The notes below the pieces were generated by a model. It saw only the letters and a program-made list of their open reading frames with translations, was not told where the DNA came from and did not search any database. DNA of 64,000 bases from contig OZ024844.1 of the NCBI GenBank assembly GCA_964017145.1, forward strand, positions 806,001-870,000. Direction: 5' to 3'. A program made the translations under genes and the position numbers. This DNA is from Agrocybe praecox. Lineage: Eukaryota > Basidiomycota > Agaricomycetes > Agaricales > Agrocybaceae. Shown here in pieces: positions 43,626 to 55,821 of the stretch; positions within the stretch are counted from its first letter, which is position 1, and each line of letters starts with the position of its first letter.

Positions 43626-44748
43626 TTGGCGCGCCGAATTTGTTTGTATATTCCAAGTATATTATTTTTAATATCTTTTCAAGCCTGGGTATGTTCATAA
43701 AAGTGCACTGGATGTATTTTGGGGTGTGCTTTTTTGCTGGCTTTTTTTCTTCTTTTCCTCCCATTTTGGTTGAAGCTCCATTTCAACTGCTGCTGTTTGA
43801 GTTGTGTTTGAGTCTAATTTCTTCTATTTTGTGTCTGTTGGGTAGCTCAGCTGGAACATTGAAACTGTTCTTTTTTGAGAACTTTTTTGTATTGTATTTC
43901 AACTCTGAGTCAGGAAAAGACTCCAAAAGGAATATCGCATCTCTATCTTTCTCGAGACCCTCCAAATGACCTCAGAAGCTCAAAGATTCGATGCATGAGT
44001 CCCAAGGAGCAATAGACGCTGATGTACAGTGATGCCGAAATGATGCCGAAAGGACATTGAGCCGCCGTACAGCAAGAGCTTTACTCAATTAACCGATTTT
44101 TATCTTGCTATACACCTAATTGAGCGTGCCGTATGCGTCCCCATTACTTTTAAAAGGTACCAGAGTAAGATTCATTTAGAAATCTGCTCTAAAATAAAAT
44201 ACTTTGCGTAATCCCAGTTTGGGTCTGCTTGAGCCTTGCACACGGCAAAGATTGCCGCTCGGTGCCTTTTCTCTCCTGGCATCCATGTAAGCACTCGAAA
44301 CGAGCATGATGGCATACTACAGACGATTCTGTCTCTTCAATATTTACGATAACGCTTATACGGACCTCCCAAAAACACCACCTGGATTAATATGAATTCT
44401 CTTTGCCAATGGAGGACTACTATTCAAACAACTGGGAAAACGTCATGGTTATATATTTGCGAAGAGAGCGGTGGATATAGAAAAGAATGCCTCACCTCCC
44501 TTCTTAGGCCACGTGAATGCGTTGCGAGCAATATACTTAGCCGCTGTGGACATTACATGCCGTCGAGGCCTTTCCAAGGTCCGGATGCAACCTCAACTTG
44601 CCCAGGATCATGGCTTGCGTTTGCTTCCGATTTCCAACATATGGGCACATAGATGTCTATCGACTTTATTTTGGTTTCTGGACATACGACAAGGACCAAG
44701 ATAGCCGCCTCTGGATTATCAATTTCCGAGTTATTTGGACGTCTAATA
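43626..44748. other. intergenic
   Basis: No supported gene. An open frame at 43640-43969 is T-rich and hydrophobic and looks like biased composition, not a gene. Confidence 0.45.
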
Positions 44749-44763
44749 GGTATAAAAGACGAC
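44749..44763 (+). promoter_or_regulatory. TATA box of cerato-platanin 2
   Basis: GGTATAAAAGACGAC, about 85 bp before the ATG; shares the ATAAAAGACGAC string with the promoter of the paralog at 26330. Confidence 0.65.
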
Positions 44764-44841
44764 ACTGACAACAGAAAAATTCAAGCAGCAATACCGAGCC
44801 CGCTTTCCAACATACTCATTCTCATTCTCAGACAAAACATC

Positions 44842-45273
44842 ATGAAATTCGCTTTCGCTTTCGCTCTCGCCATCCTCCCCGCTCTGGCTTCTGCCGTCAG
44901 GGTCACCTTCGACACCGTCTACGACAACCCAGACCAATCTCTCGCCACCGTCACATGCTCCAATGGGTCTAACGGGATGCTCACCAAGGGGTTCACCAAC
45001 TTTGGCTCCTTGCCCAACTTCCCCTTTATTGGCGGTGCACCCGCAATCATGGGATTCAATTCCCCCAGCTGCGGAACGTGCTGGAAGCTTACATACACCA
45101 ACAACGGCGTGTCGAAGAGTATCAATATCCTAGCTATCGACTTTGCCCAACCAGACTTCAACATTGCGTTGTCGGCCATGAACGAGCTGACGAACGGCCA
45201 GGCCGAGTTCCTTGGAAGTGTCCCAGTTACGGCTGTCCAAGTTGCAAACAAGGTCTGTGGATTGGATGATTGA
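44842..45273 (+). CDS. cerato-platanin family secreted protein 2
   Basis: Single-exon, 143 residues. The signal peptide is about residues 1-18 (MKFAFAFALAILPALASA); the mature protein starts near VRVTFDTVYDNPDQSL. Four conserved cysteines occur in TVTCSNGSNG, SCGTCWKL and KVCGL. GMLTKGFTNFGSLPNF, IGGAPAIMGFN and FNIALSAMNEL are shared almost residue for residue with the copy at 26330. It differs in the C-terminal DD and lacks the Asn-Ser-Ser glycosylation-type site present in copy 1. As in the family, a small secreted wall-associated or chitin-binding protein; biological role not shown by sequence. Confidence 0.94.
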   Translation: MKFAFAFALAILPALASAVRVTFDTVYDNPDQSLATVTCSNGSNGMLTKGFTNFGSLPNFPFIGGAPAIMGFNSPSCGTCWKLTYTNNGVSKSINILAIDFAQPDFNIALSAMNELTNGQAEFLGSVPVTAVQVANKVCGLDD

Positions 45274-46189
45274 AATGGTACGAATTCCGAGCGTGTTCTT
45301 CATCATGATATTCCGGCGCTTATTCGCTGCCATTTTTTCTCCAAACAAAAACAGAAATGCATGAATATCAAGAACGGATGATGGTGCCGCATCCTTTTAG
45401 GAGTGTTTTCAGGTTATAAAACCCCTCAAGTAGCTTGAATCGGACACTTGGCATTAATGTATAAACGTGCAATGTTATAACATACTTTCTTCGGTCTCAT
45501 AATCTCAGAGTTATTTCGACAGAAGGTAAGGCATCACGATTGCAATGGAAATCAGGGCATGCACTTTGAAATCTATAATCAGCTCGTTAAATTCATTGTA
45601 ATTCACCGTACAAAATACACATTATTTATATTCATATTTGTCAAACGATACCTGTTCAACATGGGTGAAAGCGATAAACACGCAGACAAACAACAAAGCA
45701 TAAAAAAGACCATAAGGATATCAAATTACTATACTATTGAATAAAGAAGTATAAGAAACCCATAAATCCGTGACTGGATAAATGGGAGGTTGCGGAAGTC
45801 CAGGCGGTGGCGTGCAGAAAAGGCGCGTCCGAGAGATCACGTATCTGATCGAGGACGCGTCCCAAACGACTCGACTCAAAGAGAGAGCGTCGTTGGGAGC
45901 CATCTGCCAAGGACTTGAATGTTTGGGATGCCCTAGGCGAACAGATGCGGCTGTCCAGTGGCTGTACCAACACTGAAGAGGGGAGGTGGATGGGAGAGAA
46001 AAAAAGACCTGAGAGTAGCGAGAAAGCGAGAAAGGCAAGCAAGAATTTTTTGGTACTCGAGGAGCAGGAAGGGGCAACGAGATGAGAAGAATTTCAGGGC
46101 TGGGTATATATTTCCAAATCAAAGATTTTAGGGAAGCTAATAAAGATCCGAAGGAGCAACCCAAGAAGGACGTCGATCTTCCTGAACCC
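45274..46189. other. intergenic with duplicated promoter-like DNA
   Basis: No gene. 46030-46190 is alignable to the promoter region at 34225-34375. Beyond it (minus direction) no convincing counterpart of the 34-kb coding region remains, so this may be a decayed duplicate. Confidence 0.5.
46102..46115 (-). promoter_or_regulatory. orphan TATA region, copy of that at 34.3 kb
   Basis: Minus strand reads GGAAATATATACCC within a ~150-bp block similar to the one upstream of the gene at 34182. Confidence 0.4.
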
Positions 46190-46400
46190 TGAATCCAAGT
46201 TCATCCTACATCTACTACACTCCAAGGGTGGAAGACACTTGACGCAGGATTTGCCTCCCCTTCCTCGTGGGAATGCCATTGTCGACATATTTGCAGACTT
46301 CCTGCGATACTTATTCCAATGTACACAGGACTATATTCAGGATACGTATGCAAATGGACGTGATTTATGGGCTTCGCTGGAGAATGAGTCTCAGACGCGA
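46190..46400 (+). pseudogene. Hsp70-like gene fragment
   Basis: A single stretch reads FLNPESKFILHLLHSKGGRH then DLPPLPRGNAIVDIFADFLR and YIQDTYANGRDLWASLENE. It matches one exon of the Hsp70-like genes (DLPPNKTVIQVFADFLRYMQ, YIQDTHANGPDLWASVKEE). No upstream or downstream exons accompany it. A third, truncated locus, more diverged than copies A and B. Confidence 0.8.
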
Positions 46401-46539
46401 CACGTTACGCGTTACGGCTTCCGTGCCCCGGGCCCGCCGCCGCAATGGCATTCAGAGCGCAACACATGATGGATGAATTTACGAGACAAATCAAACTACG
46501 ATGCATTAACAGGCAAGTTCCAGCCTGCACTGAACCCAC

Positions 46540-46640
46540 CTAAACCTTACCCTCGTCCAATGCATCAATCTCCGCCATATTCTCTGGAGAAAGAGAAAAG
46601 TCATAAACGCCATCATTCGATTTGATTGTACGGCAGGACA
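46540..46640 (-). pseudogene. aldo/keto reductase 3' fragment
   Basis: Reads SNDGVYDFSLSPENMAEIDA then LDEGKV and a stop. It is clearly related to [26 protein letters not shown] near the end of the gene at 38609. No other exons are nearby. Confidence 0.75.
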
Positions 46641-46831
46641 ACCGTTCCCAGAATCCATAGCCATCCAGACTTCACTGTCCAGATAAACCACTGGTTTATA
46701 CACATTAATTACATTCGAGTTACTTACAAAATAGTTTATCTGTATATGTTATACGTCGTGAAATCTTTACATATGTCCAAAAGTCCCAAAATATCCGAGT
46801 CATACATATGTACCTACACGAAAATCTATAT

Positions 46832-48562
46832 TTATTGGGCAGCCTTAGGCAAAGGACTCAGTGCCCCAGTTTGGTTTGGCACCGCAGAAGCCTTAGGAGA
46901 CATCCCAGAAGCCCTAGCTTTGACAAAGTTCATGCCTGCCCGCTTCAAAAGGGCACGACGACCAATACCGCTCATATCGACGTATACAAGCCCAACATTA
47001 CGTGCGGTACCCGCCATGAGCAAAGATGACTGGGCAGCTTCGGGGCCATATCTAAATATACAGATAAGCCCTCACGTTGTTAAGGAAATAGAAAAACGCA
47101 AAAACTCACTTATGACCAACAACTCTCCCGACTTGTTGTGTACCACCATCGAGCAACTTTCTCGTCGAGTCATCAATAGTTGAGAGAATAAGATCAGCAG
47201 AGATTAGAAGGTGGTCTTTTGTGGATAATCGAGGGGGTAAGGGCGGTGGCTGGGACGACGGCAACGGCGAAGAAGCGCGACTGTTCGGACTGCGAGGAGG
47301 GAGAGCTGGTTTTTCCCCGTTTCCTGGATATGGTGGTGGTTTGGGTGAAGGACTGCGAGAGCGAGGCGGGAGGGTGGGTCCAGGAGGCGATAATTTCGAT
47401 CCTGAACCAGATGCTTGGGCCGTAGGGGTGGAAGTCGTCAAACCAGGACCATCCCGCGTCGTTGCAAAATACTTGGTACGTTTCGGACCTGCACCAATGG
47501 CGTGTCGAATCATCTTATCGATCATACCGACGGTCTTGGAAGAGAGTTTCACTGCCTCGCCACTGTATGCATGCACTGTGCTTAGGTTTTTACGCGTCTT
47601 CTCTGACGTGAGGAATAGAAGAGCGCGAGGGGGAGGAGGCGGAGCACTATCAGTTTTGACTGAGATCGCACGATTTCCTGGAACAGCACTGCCGGCAGGG
47701 GTGTTGGTTCCAGAAGCATGTGGAGATGGACTAGAATGAGAGATGTAAAATGAAGAAGCGGCCGTGATAGTGGTAAGGACAAGATTAGTTGTCATCGAGA
47801 TTGCATGGCTAGATATGACGGGATTAACATTGATTTTCTGTTGGAAGAAAAAAAAACTCACCTTGCGATGTGCGCAGAGGAGGTTATCCAATTTCTCTGT
47901 TCAGGTGGCACGATTCGCGCGAATGCCTGTAGTGCATCCGCGTCAGACTCGCGAGTAGTGTACTCGTCGCTGACCTCAATAATGACAGGGTCGCTTTCGT
48001 GTCCTTTCTGGTACATTACCGGATCTTCCTCAATTCTGAATTTGTCCTCTACCTGTCCAACAACTTCGCCTGTGTCCTCGTTGACCATGACGAGTTGACC
48101 CCTGAGGTCTCTCTTGGAGTCCGCATTTTTGTAGTTGACCGTCGTCGACTGGCCTGCAATAGTGTCTGACTGAGGTTGACTTGAGGGGCCGTGGAATTCG
48201 GTAACGTATTGTTCTATGATGTTGTCGAAAGCGTCTATCTTGTCAAGCAGTTCGCCCTGGGCTGCTGTAAGGGCGATGGTAAGAAACAACTGGGATGGAT
48301 CAATCTGGGTTCCTGCAAACGAATACACCCTTCTCCCAGGCTCATCGAATCGCCTAACGATCCTCGAAGGGTCTATCGCCATCTCCGTCGAGTTTATTCG
48401 CAGAACGAGATACAAACTTCGGTCCTGTTCATCCTTCGAATCCGGACTAGGGATGGATACACACTCCAGGTGGAGTGTGCCGTTCTCTGGAGGTGATCCA
48501 CCGATTATTAGGGCTGCATTTGGTAGGCTGATGAGTAGGAAAGCTTCTGGGTTAATCATCAT
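46832..48562 (-). CDS. senescence (spartin-like) domain protein
   Basis: Contains a senescence domain as in spartin and plant dehydration-associated proteins, linked to lipid droplets and membranes. Start 48562: MMINPEAFLLISLPNAALII, then the N-terminal beta-rich region (RSLYLVLRINSTEMAIDPSR, RRVYSFAGTQIDPSQLFLTI). The senescence domain runs from WITSSAHIAR through the second exon (KDHLLISADLILSTIDDSTR) into the third (KYGPEAAQSSLLMAGTARNV, VYVDMSGIGRRALLKRAGMN). Introns sit near 47813-47867 and 47047-47108, both GT-AG and in frame. A Pro/Ser-rich linker (residues roughly 290-450) separates the halves. Complete; ends LSPLPKAAQ. Confidence 0.85.
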
Positions 48563-49478
48563 CGTGGAGGTGGTGATGGAAGGAGAGGACGACTGTCGAG
48601 AAAGCCATTATATTGTCCGACGTCATCATCATGCCGAGACCAAAATGTACACCGCCATCGTTGCACAGCTTGGCGATGCTTCTCTTTTTGTCTTGTGATA
48701 GCTTGTGATTCTGAAACTTGCGGATTAAGCTGCGCTTTCCTGTGTAGAACCATTTTATTCAAATAAAAGTGCTGAGGACAAAAGTTGTATGGCTGTATGT
48801 GGTTGAGATTCAAGCAGTTGGCGTCCAAGCCCTCCGGCCTCAAAATCAAAAGAGACAAACAATTCCTGTTTACTTTACAAATAAAGTACAAATAAGAAAC
48901 TTTGGCGATTCTGGGATTTATCTTGACTCACATCTATGTCTCGTTTCAAACGCGAAGTAGAATAGTAGGATGCGTCGAACAAACATGTTCGTGCCTCTAA
49001 AGGTCAAGTTGCATAGATAATCATATCCGATAGTCATACCCTTTGTAATATACTAATTAGAAATTTATCCGAAACTTATCCGAATCCCAAAAATATTGTG
49101 AAAGCCGTTGCGGTTTGGTCTCCGAGTTTTGGTACCGGAGAAATGTGTCAATTGAAGCTTGAACTGTAAGTCCAAACTCGGCGACGTGAGTGTGCAAGTC
49201 TGAGATTGATGAATCGCCAATTCAATACTGAAAGAGCAGGGAAAGACGCAGGATTTTTCCTCGATTTCGCTCAAGGGGACGAGACTTTGGAGGAAGTTGA
49301 AGGTGAAGTATGATTCCAAGGAACTATGGAGGAAAGGAATGTTCATCGAACCGAACTTCAACTGATCAAAACATTAATCATCAGCAAGAATCTTCATTGT
49401 GTCGAGAAAGTCGAACATGAACATCTGAAATAAAAATATGGAAATAATTACGACGTCCAATGAAAGGTCCAAGGTGTT
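48563..49478. other. intergenic
   Basis: No supported gene; contains the 5' region of the senescence gene and the 3' region of ALG2. Confidence 0.5.
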
Positions 49479-51179
49479 TTAACTCGCAGCCGGTAGGATG
49501 AATGGTCCCACTAAATACGCGATGAGAAACCCTACCAGCATCATGGCCACCGTCAAGACCCATGATTCAACCTTGCCCATATCCACGGCCTGCAATAATG
49601 CTTCGTCTAACCCGCGTGCCATAGCTTCCATTCCGAATAGAGTTCTGGCCCTGTCTTTAGCGCGTGTTGAGATAGCCGTTCTCTCTTTTGGACTAAGAGA
49701 AGCTATCTCAGTGAGAGCCTCTGCCCATAATTCTGCATCCGGTTTCTGAAGCCATCCAGTACGCTCGTCCTTTGAATAGTATGGAGCAGCCAAAACACTC
49801 TCAGTAGGTCCTCCCGAGTCACAGGCCAGGACAGGGATGCCACATGCCATCGCCTCTATTGGGACAATACCAAAATGTTCGTTAGCAGGTGTGTATAGCA
49901 GCGCCAACGAATTTGGGTCCCGTAGGAGTGCTGTCCGTTGCGATGTCGTAAAGTTGAGGAGGAACAGAACGTCGGGATTGGTGGTGGTACCCTGTTTGAG
50001 GGTGTCGGGTAAATATCCGGGAGAAGCGACATGATATGTCAGGGAGGCCGCCTTGGTATAATCGAGGAGTTGTGCTAGCGTGTTGACGTTGTCCTCCAGA
50101 CGTGGATCATAACCACCTGTTGATCATGAATCAACGAAGAAAACGATGGTGGGGAGATGTCGTACCTGCAAGGACCAGTCGCAGAAGTCCAGAATTTGAA
50201 GCCCGACTTCTAGCTAATACAAACGCTTGTAAAGCAAGTAGGGCGTTCTTCTTTCCCTCAAATCTGTTCAAAGAAAGAAGCGTAGGACGCGTCCTTGAAA
50301 GTAACGTTGAGTCGATGTATAAAGATGGCCACTGTCCACCAACTTACGAGCTAATTTCCACAATATCCCTGTCAGAACTATCAACCTGTGTCGTGTATAC
50401 TGAAATGTTGATACCAGGGTACACGACGCGAGGAATCTCTGCTATAGATGGGAAGTATGATTTAAATACACGGGCCGTGAATTTGGAGTTGGCCAGAATA
50501 ACATCCGACTGTCCTGGAGTGGAAGTTAGCTTTCGAATGCATAGATTTGGGCTTGCTTACGCGTTGTAACTTCCTCCAGCCAATCCATCGGCAGACGGTA
50601 TAGCCATTTCAAGAAGCTTGTCCTTTTCTTGACCAGGTTTCCTTCAACAAATGCTCCATTTGCCAAAAGTTTATCGGGGAAGTGGCAGTAGAATACGACA
50701 CGCATGCGTCCAAAAAGCCTCAACAAAGGTATGCATGTTGAAAGTTGGTCCACAAAATAAACGTCATAAGTCGGAGCCCCCCACGATAAGAGGTCCGTCA
50801 TCAAGTGAAGCTGGCGTAAATGGGCAAACAGTATGTGAAACTTGCCCTTGAGGGAGCGAGGAAATGGTGGAACGACGTGATGGATTCGCAAGGTACCTGT
50901 AAATGGAACATAAGCTACACCCAAACACAAGAGTTTAAGCTACGTACCATCTTTGGTTTCTTCAAAGCAGTGATTCGGATCGTGGTAGGAAGTGTATATG
51001 TCGATATGGTGCCCTAATCCTTGCAGACCTAGTGCAGCATCCACCACTAGTCGCTCAGCGCCACCTATATTACGACCATCAGGTGAACATTCTAAGTCAT
51101 CCCAACAAGCCTGTTAAGCACCAATTCCAAGGTCGGGATGAATAAACGCAACTCGCAGGGGTCGATTTGATTTAGACAT
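49479..51179 (-). CDS. ALG2: GDP-mannose alpha-1,3/1,6-mannosyltransferase
   Basis: ALG2 adds the second and third mannoses to the dolichol-linked N-glycan precursor on the cytosolic face of the ER. Start 51179: [20 protein letters not shown]; after the first intron [20 protein letters not shown]. Family motifs: [75 protein letters not shown], and the GT4 EX7E signature [21 protein letters not shown] hydrophobic C-terminal span ([20 protein letters not shown]) is the membrane anchor. About six exons, all in frame. It is divergent from the M50B-like gene, 280 bp apart. Confidence 0.95.
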
Positions 51180-51458
51180 GATTAGTTGTCGAACTGCAGC
51201 ATAGATTTCAAGCCTCAGGTGGTTTAAGTTTATACTTGAAGGGTTGCACGTCGCGTCCATAAACGTGTAAGTGGCAGGGGTGGAAGCCAATAGCCTCCAT
51301 TCCAAATAGAAAAAAACTTCCATTTTGGGAGATTAGCGCCAAATTTCCAACTGCGGCATAGCCCAACCTGCATGGGACTCGCTTCTTTTCAAATACTTCC
51401 ATCACTCGACTATCACCCAACAAACTAGCCGACTGGTGCCACTCACAAACGCGAATTA
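51180..51458. promoter_or_regulatory. shared divergent promoter region
   Basis: 279 bp between the ALG2 start (minus) and the M50B-like start (plus). No clear TATA box; both genes must take their promoters from here. Confidence 0.5.
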
Positions 51459-52892
51459 ATGCCATATCTCGAGTCAAATACCCTCAACACGACCGGGACC
51501 TTTGACCCCGCACCTATTTTTCTCCTCGCTAGGAATATCCAGACTCGGATTACGCCCAATGAGACGCAGCGGAATACCTTAATTGTTGCTGGGATTTATG
51601 TTATCGTCATATTCATTCTATGGTGCGTTAAAATGAATTATATAGCTCAATGTCCGGGTGCTAAAGTCATATGTTTGCTTGATAGGCACTTGCCATACTT
51701 GCGCGTTATTAGTGAGTATTTTATTGGCTGCATATATTTCAGTTAGCTGAGCAACGAACATCCAGTCTACCCTTTCAAGTGAGTCAAAGCAAATATTGGG
51801 AGGGCGACAAACAACTAAACTATGCCCACAGATTACTGACCGTCGGATTCCATGAGGTATGGTTGACCACAAAATATTTTATCTCCTTTTCTAAATTTTC
51901 AACCAACAGATGAGCCACGCCTTTGTCGGTGTCCTAACATGCGCAAAAATCCACTCTATAGAACTCGATCGTATGATATTCTACTTATTCGCTCTCCCGG
52001 AGTATTCTCATATCCGAACCTAATAGCTGACGAAGGCGGCGCAACGAGCATGTCAGGTGGAATAGCCTGGCTCACACTTCCTGCAGGATATTTAGGCTCT
52101 TCATTCATTGGTGCATGCCTCATCGCATGTGGCTTCAACACTGACGCAAGCAAAGTCGCCACTATTGTCTTGGCCGTTTTCTTCATCTTCACACTATGGT
52201 GGGCGAGGAAGAATTGGCTGTGAGTTTTCCAACCCCTCTTTTGGATACAAAAACGCGACTTCTCAACTTCGGTGATGACATGTCAGGACCTGGCTTCTTA
52301 TCCTAGGCATGTCAGGGTTGATCATCTTATTCTGGTTCGTCGCCCAAGGGATCGCACTGCGTTACCTGGTCCTATTCATCGGTGTCATGTCGTGCATGTA
52401 TGTCATCTGGGATGTCATAGGTTCGTCATGGAATTTCGTTGCGAAATTTTGCAATCCTTGCTTATCTCCAAAAAAAAGACGACACGCTAGCTCGGAAGGT
52501 CAACACTTCTGATGCTTCTGAATTCGCTCGCAGCTGCGGCTGCTGTCCTTCTCGAGGTACGCTTATCAAGCTCATGTACAGAATTCAACGCTAACGCACA
52601 CGCGCGCATACTAGTCTGGGGCTTCCTCTGGCTCATCGTGGCTGTCATATTCTTCGCACTTGGCGTCATAGTCGGTCTCGTTGCCTTCAAAGTAAAAGTT
52701 CTTCCCACTACTCAGCCTTTACAAAAACTAACAATTTGACCCCTATAGCAAAACGCAGCCGAGCAGAAGGCGGACTCCTCCCACTTCTTGCCCACTCCGG
52801 GAACCCACTCAAGTGGAACATTTTCCGCGTCCCCGACTTCTCTAGTGGTTCTGGCAATCACATTCTCGCTCAGTGCCCTGGGCTTGTTTTGA
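51459..52892 (+). CDS. M50B-like membrane zinc peptidase
   Basis: A multi-pass membrane protein of the peptidase M50B-like family. Start 51459: MPYLESNTLNTTGTFDPAPI; the first span is TLIVAGIYVIVIFILW. The zinc-binding HExxH motif is read as TVGFHE|MSHAFVGVLTCAKI across an intron. Then ELDPDEGGATSMSGGIAWLT, PAGYLGSSFIGACLIACGF, and spans ATIVLAVFFIFTLWWA, LILGMSGLIILFWFVAQGIA and VWGFLWLIVAVIFFALGV. The last intron (donor GTAAAAG in VAFK) leads to QNAAEQKADSSHFLPT and a stop at 52890; reading through instead would end at LQKLTI. Nine or so short exons. Confidence 0.85.
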
Positions 52893-53594
52893 TTTAGAAG
52901 AGTTACAAACACAACATCGCGGTCTTTCTTCACAAGAACATTGTATCAGTATATTACGCTTGCATGTACCTATCACCGGCACCCACCTTGACAATCTTGG
53001 ACTTTTTTCATGTCTATTAACAATTTGTTGTACTTGCTGTGTATTTATTATGGTCATGAATAAATTTGACAACAAACATAGAACGGAATTACTCTTGTAC
53101 GATTGATCTGCCAAAGAAAACATGTCAACTTTCATGGATACAAGTAGAACCAAACCCGTATTCCGCAGCAACGAGAACAACCAGCGAGGTCAGTCCCGTC
53201 CACCAAACGGCTACCAGACGCAATATCTCAGTTCATCCAATACAAAATTGGGGATAAGAAATAATTACATATATGAGGGACGGTAACAACTAAAGAGGAA
53301 GGAGAGAAAAGACGAACGACAAGGACAAGGACAAGACGAGACAAGGGGAAGTAAACTACGTAGCTTATGGTATTCGTATATATACATCCCAATTAGTTCC
53401 CCCTAATAAACTCCCAAGCTCCCAAACATATGGCCAGCCAAAACAGAAGTGCTACTATATGATACGACGGATGACAGAGGGAGCGAGAACTGACATCAGA
53501 ACATACAAGAAAGAGTACATGCTCGTCCTGCTTCTCCTGCCGCACCACAACAACCGCACCAGCTGAGAGAAAGGGCTAGATGCTTGCGAAGCGC
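52893..53594. other. tail-to-tail intergenic region
   Basis: 3' ends of the M50B-like gene (plus) and the Rab gene (minus) face each other; no gene between. Confidence 0.5.
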
Positions 53595-54684
53595 TCAGCA
53601 GCACTTGCCTCCTTGCTGGGCGTTCGAATCTACGGTTGGTCCGACGTTGATACTGGCCTTGGGAGGCTCAATGTTCGACGTGGATGATTCGAGCGACTTG
53701 CTTGAGACGATGCGATAGATGTCTGTATTCCGCTTTAGTATTGGCCATCATGGAGCCACTTCGGGAAAGGCTCACCAGTCAGAATAGTCTGGAAAGCAGA
53801 TTCAACGTTTGAGGCGTCCAGCGCCGAAGTTTCGATGAAAGAGAGTCCATTCTCAGCTACGAAAGATCAGAAGGTGAGTAATAGGTGAGTAAATATGGGA
53901 CTTACTAGAAAACGTCTTCGCCTCATCTGTAGGCACAGCTCTCAAGTGCTTCAAATCACTCTTGTTCCCGACAAGCATGATGACGATGTTTGAATCAGCA
54001 TGATCCCGCAGCTCCTTCAACCATCTTGTCACGTTGACGTATGTGGCATGTTTAGCGATGTCGTATACCAGCAGAGCACCAACTGCGCCGCGATAGTAGC
54101 TGGCAAGGGGGGTGGAGATGAGCAAAGGGTGAGGTCTGCATAACCAAATTCATGCTCACGCAGAAGTAATAGCACGATAACGTTCTTGACCGGCTAAGGA
54201 ACGAGGCGAAAAGGGCGGTAAGTGTAAGTTCCGTTTCAAACTGGAGACGGAGACATAGCACAACACAATGCTTCGTCATCGTAACCAGCGGAATGAGGCT
54301 CACCAGTATCCCAGATTTGAGCCTTAACAGTCTTTCCATCGACGTTAATCGACCTAGTGGCAAACTCTACACCGATTGTCGACTTCGATTCGAGATTGAA
54401 CTCGTTACGTGTGAATCGCGAAAGCACTGTAGTGGATAGACAGCATGATTGGCACAATTTCTTCGAGTCATTAAAGTTCAGAACGTACAGTTACTACAGA
54501 GACAAAGAAAATCAGCTCAGTGCTCAGCACACCCCCAGAGATAGGGAAACATACGATTTTCCGACACCAGAGTCACCAATCAGGACGACCTGTTCCAATA
54601 AAGTGTACATTAGACGCAGTCCGATTCTCAGACGACGAGAAAGCGCACCTTGAAGAGATAATCGTAGTTGCTACCTTCAGCCAT
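53595..54684 (-). CDS. YPT31: Rab11-family GTPase
   Basis: A Ypt31/Rab11 small GTPase, acting in late-Golgi and recycling-endosome traffic. Start 54684: [12 protein letters not shown] then G1 [12 protein letters not shown], effector/switch [14 protein letters not shown]3 [16 protein letters not shown] (split by an intron), G4 [12 protein letters not shown]5 [11 protein letters not shown]. The C-terminus GGKCC is the double-cysteine geranylgeranylation site. About six exons. In yeast the orthologs are Ypt31 and Ypt32; the symbol is given by family. Confidence 0.95.
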
Positions 54685-55821
54685 GATGAATTCTAAGCGA
54701 GATTGAGAGTATACAAATAAGAGGGCTGGAAGAGAAAAGTTGAAGGCCGTTCAAGTAAGGGGAACGAGGAGGGACTGGTGCGAAGCGGAGCCCCAATATT
54801 TCCCCGTTGGCGACCCCAATGGTTTCAAACTCAGCTCCTAGCCGACGGACGGGCAACTCATTCTAAAAATGTTTCGAATCGGACCTTTTCCTTATCAATT
54901 TTCGTTATCAGAGTCTACTGTTCAACCGCCTATACAATGACCCTAAGAAAAGAGTCAACGACGTTGAAGATAATCCTTCTATTTAATGGAGAGGCCAGGA
55001 CTCGAGTCGCGACGGAGCGCTCAGCCTTCAGTTGTTCACCGTCACACGCGGATGGTGCTATTTCTTTCTCCTTTCGACGAGGAGGGCTGCGACACTTGAA
55101 CTGAGCTGAAGGAGGTCTGCACTGCTCTGAGGACCCTGACAGAATGTTGTATATCAGACTGTTTCGACATGATTCACGATTGGTCGAGCGCTGCAGTGTC
55201 ATGGCCTATCCACGGAACTCGAAACTCCAAATGCAAAGGGGACAGCGGAAAGGAAAACATCCATTCCAAGAACTTCAAACATATATTTGGAGCTCAATCT
55301 TTTGACGACACCGGCACTTCCTTATGCTCCAAGAACTATGCATGTGTGTTTCACCCCTTGCGATGCCATCGTCTAGGCCATAGTTCGCGAAATCCACCAG
55401 ACATGGCAAAATTAACACCAAATGTTGGTCCCTAGGGCCCTAGCCCGACTTACTTTGGCGTATCTCTTCCATTGATCCCTCTCCAAACAAGTGAATGGGC
55501 GCTTTATAATCCCACTTGAAAGTATTTATTAATAAACTCGAAAAGACCACGCGAAGATGGGTCGCATGACACTGCGTCGTCTTGCAGGCTATTTGGATAA
55601 AATGGGCGTTCTCGAGGTCAATCCTTCCTAAGGATGCGAATTTTGTCTGAAGTTCACCGTACCGCTCGGGCCGGATACCCAACGTCGATTTTAAGGATCA
55701 AAAGCTGGAGGTCTGTGGTTTATCGATTATCCTTGATCTTTACTTACACTCAAATATCGATTATCTGTATCCCACAGAATTTCACGCATTCCCCTCTCCT
55801 TCATATTTTAACTAATAAACG
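54685..55821. other. intergenic
   Basis: No supported gene between the divergent Rab11 and mutarotase starts. Confidence 0.5.

Noticed and set aside
43640..43969. Hydrophobic open frame after Hsp70 copy B
   Set aside because: T-rich composition explains the hydrophobicity; the opposite strand is equally open and neither has family features.
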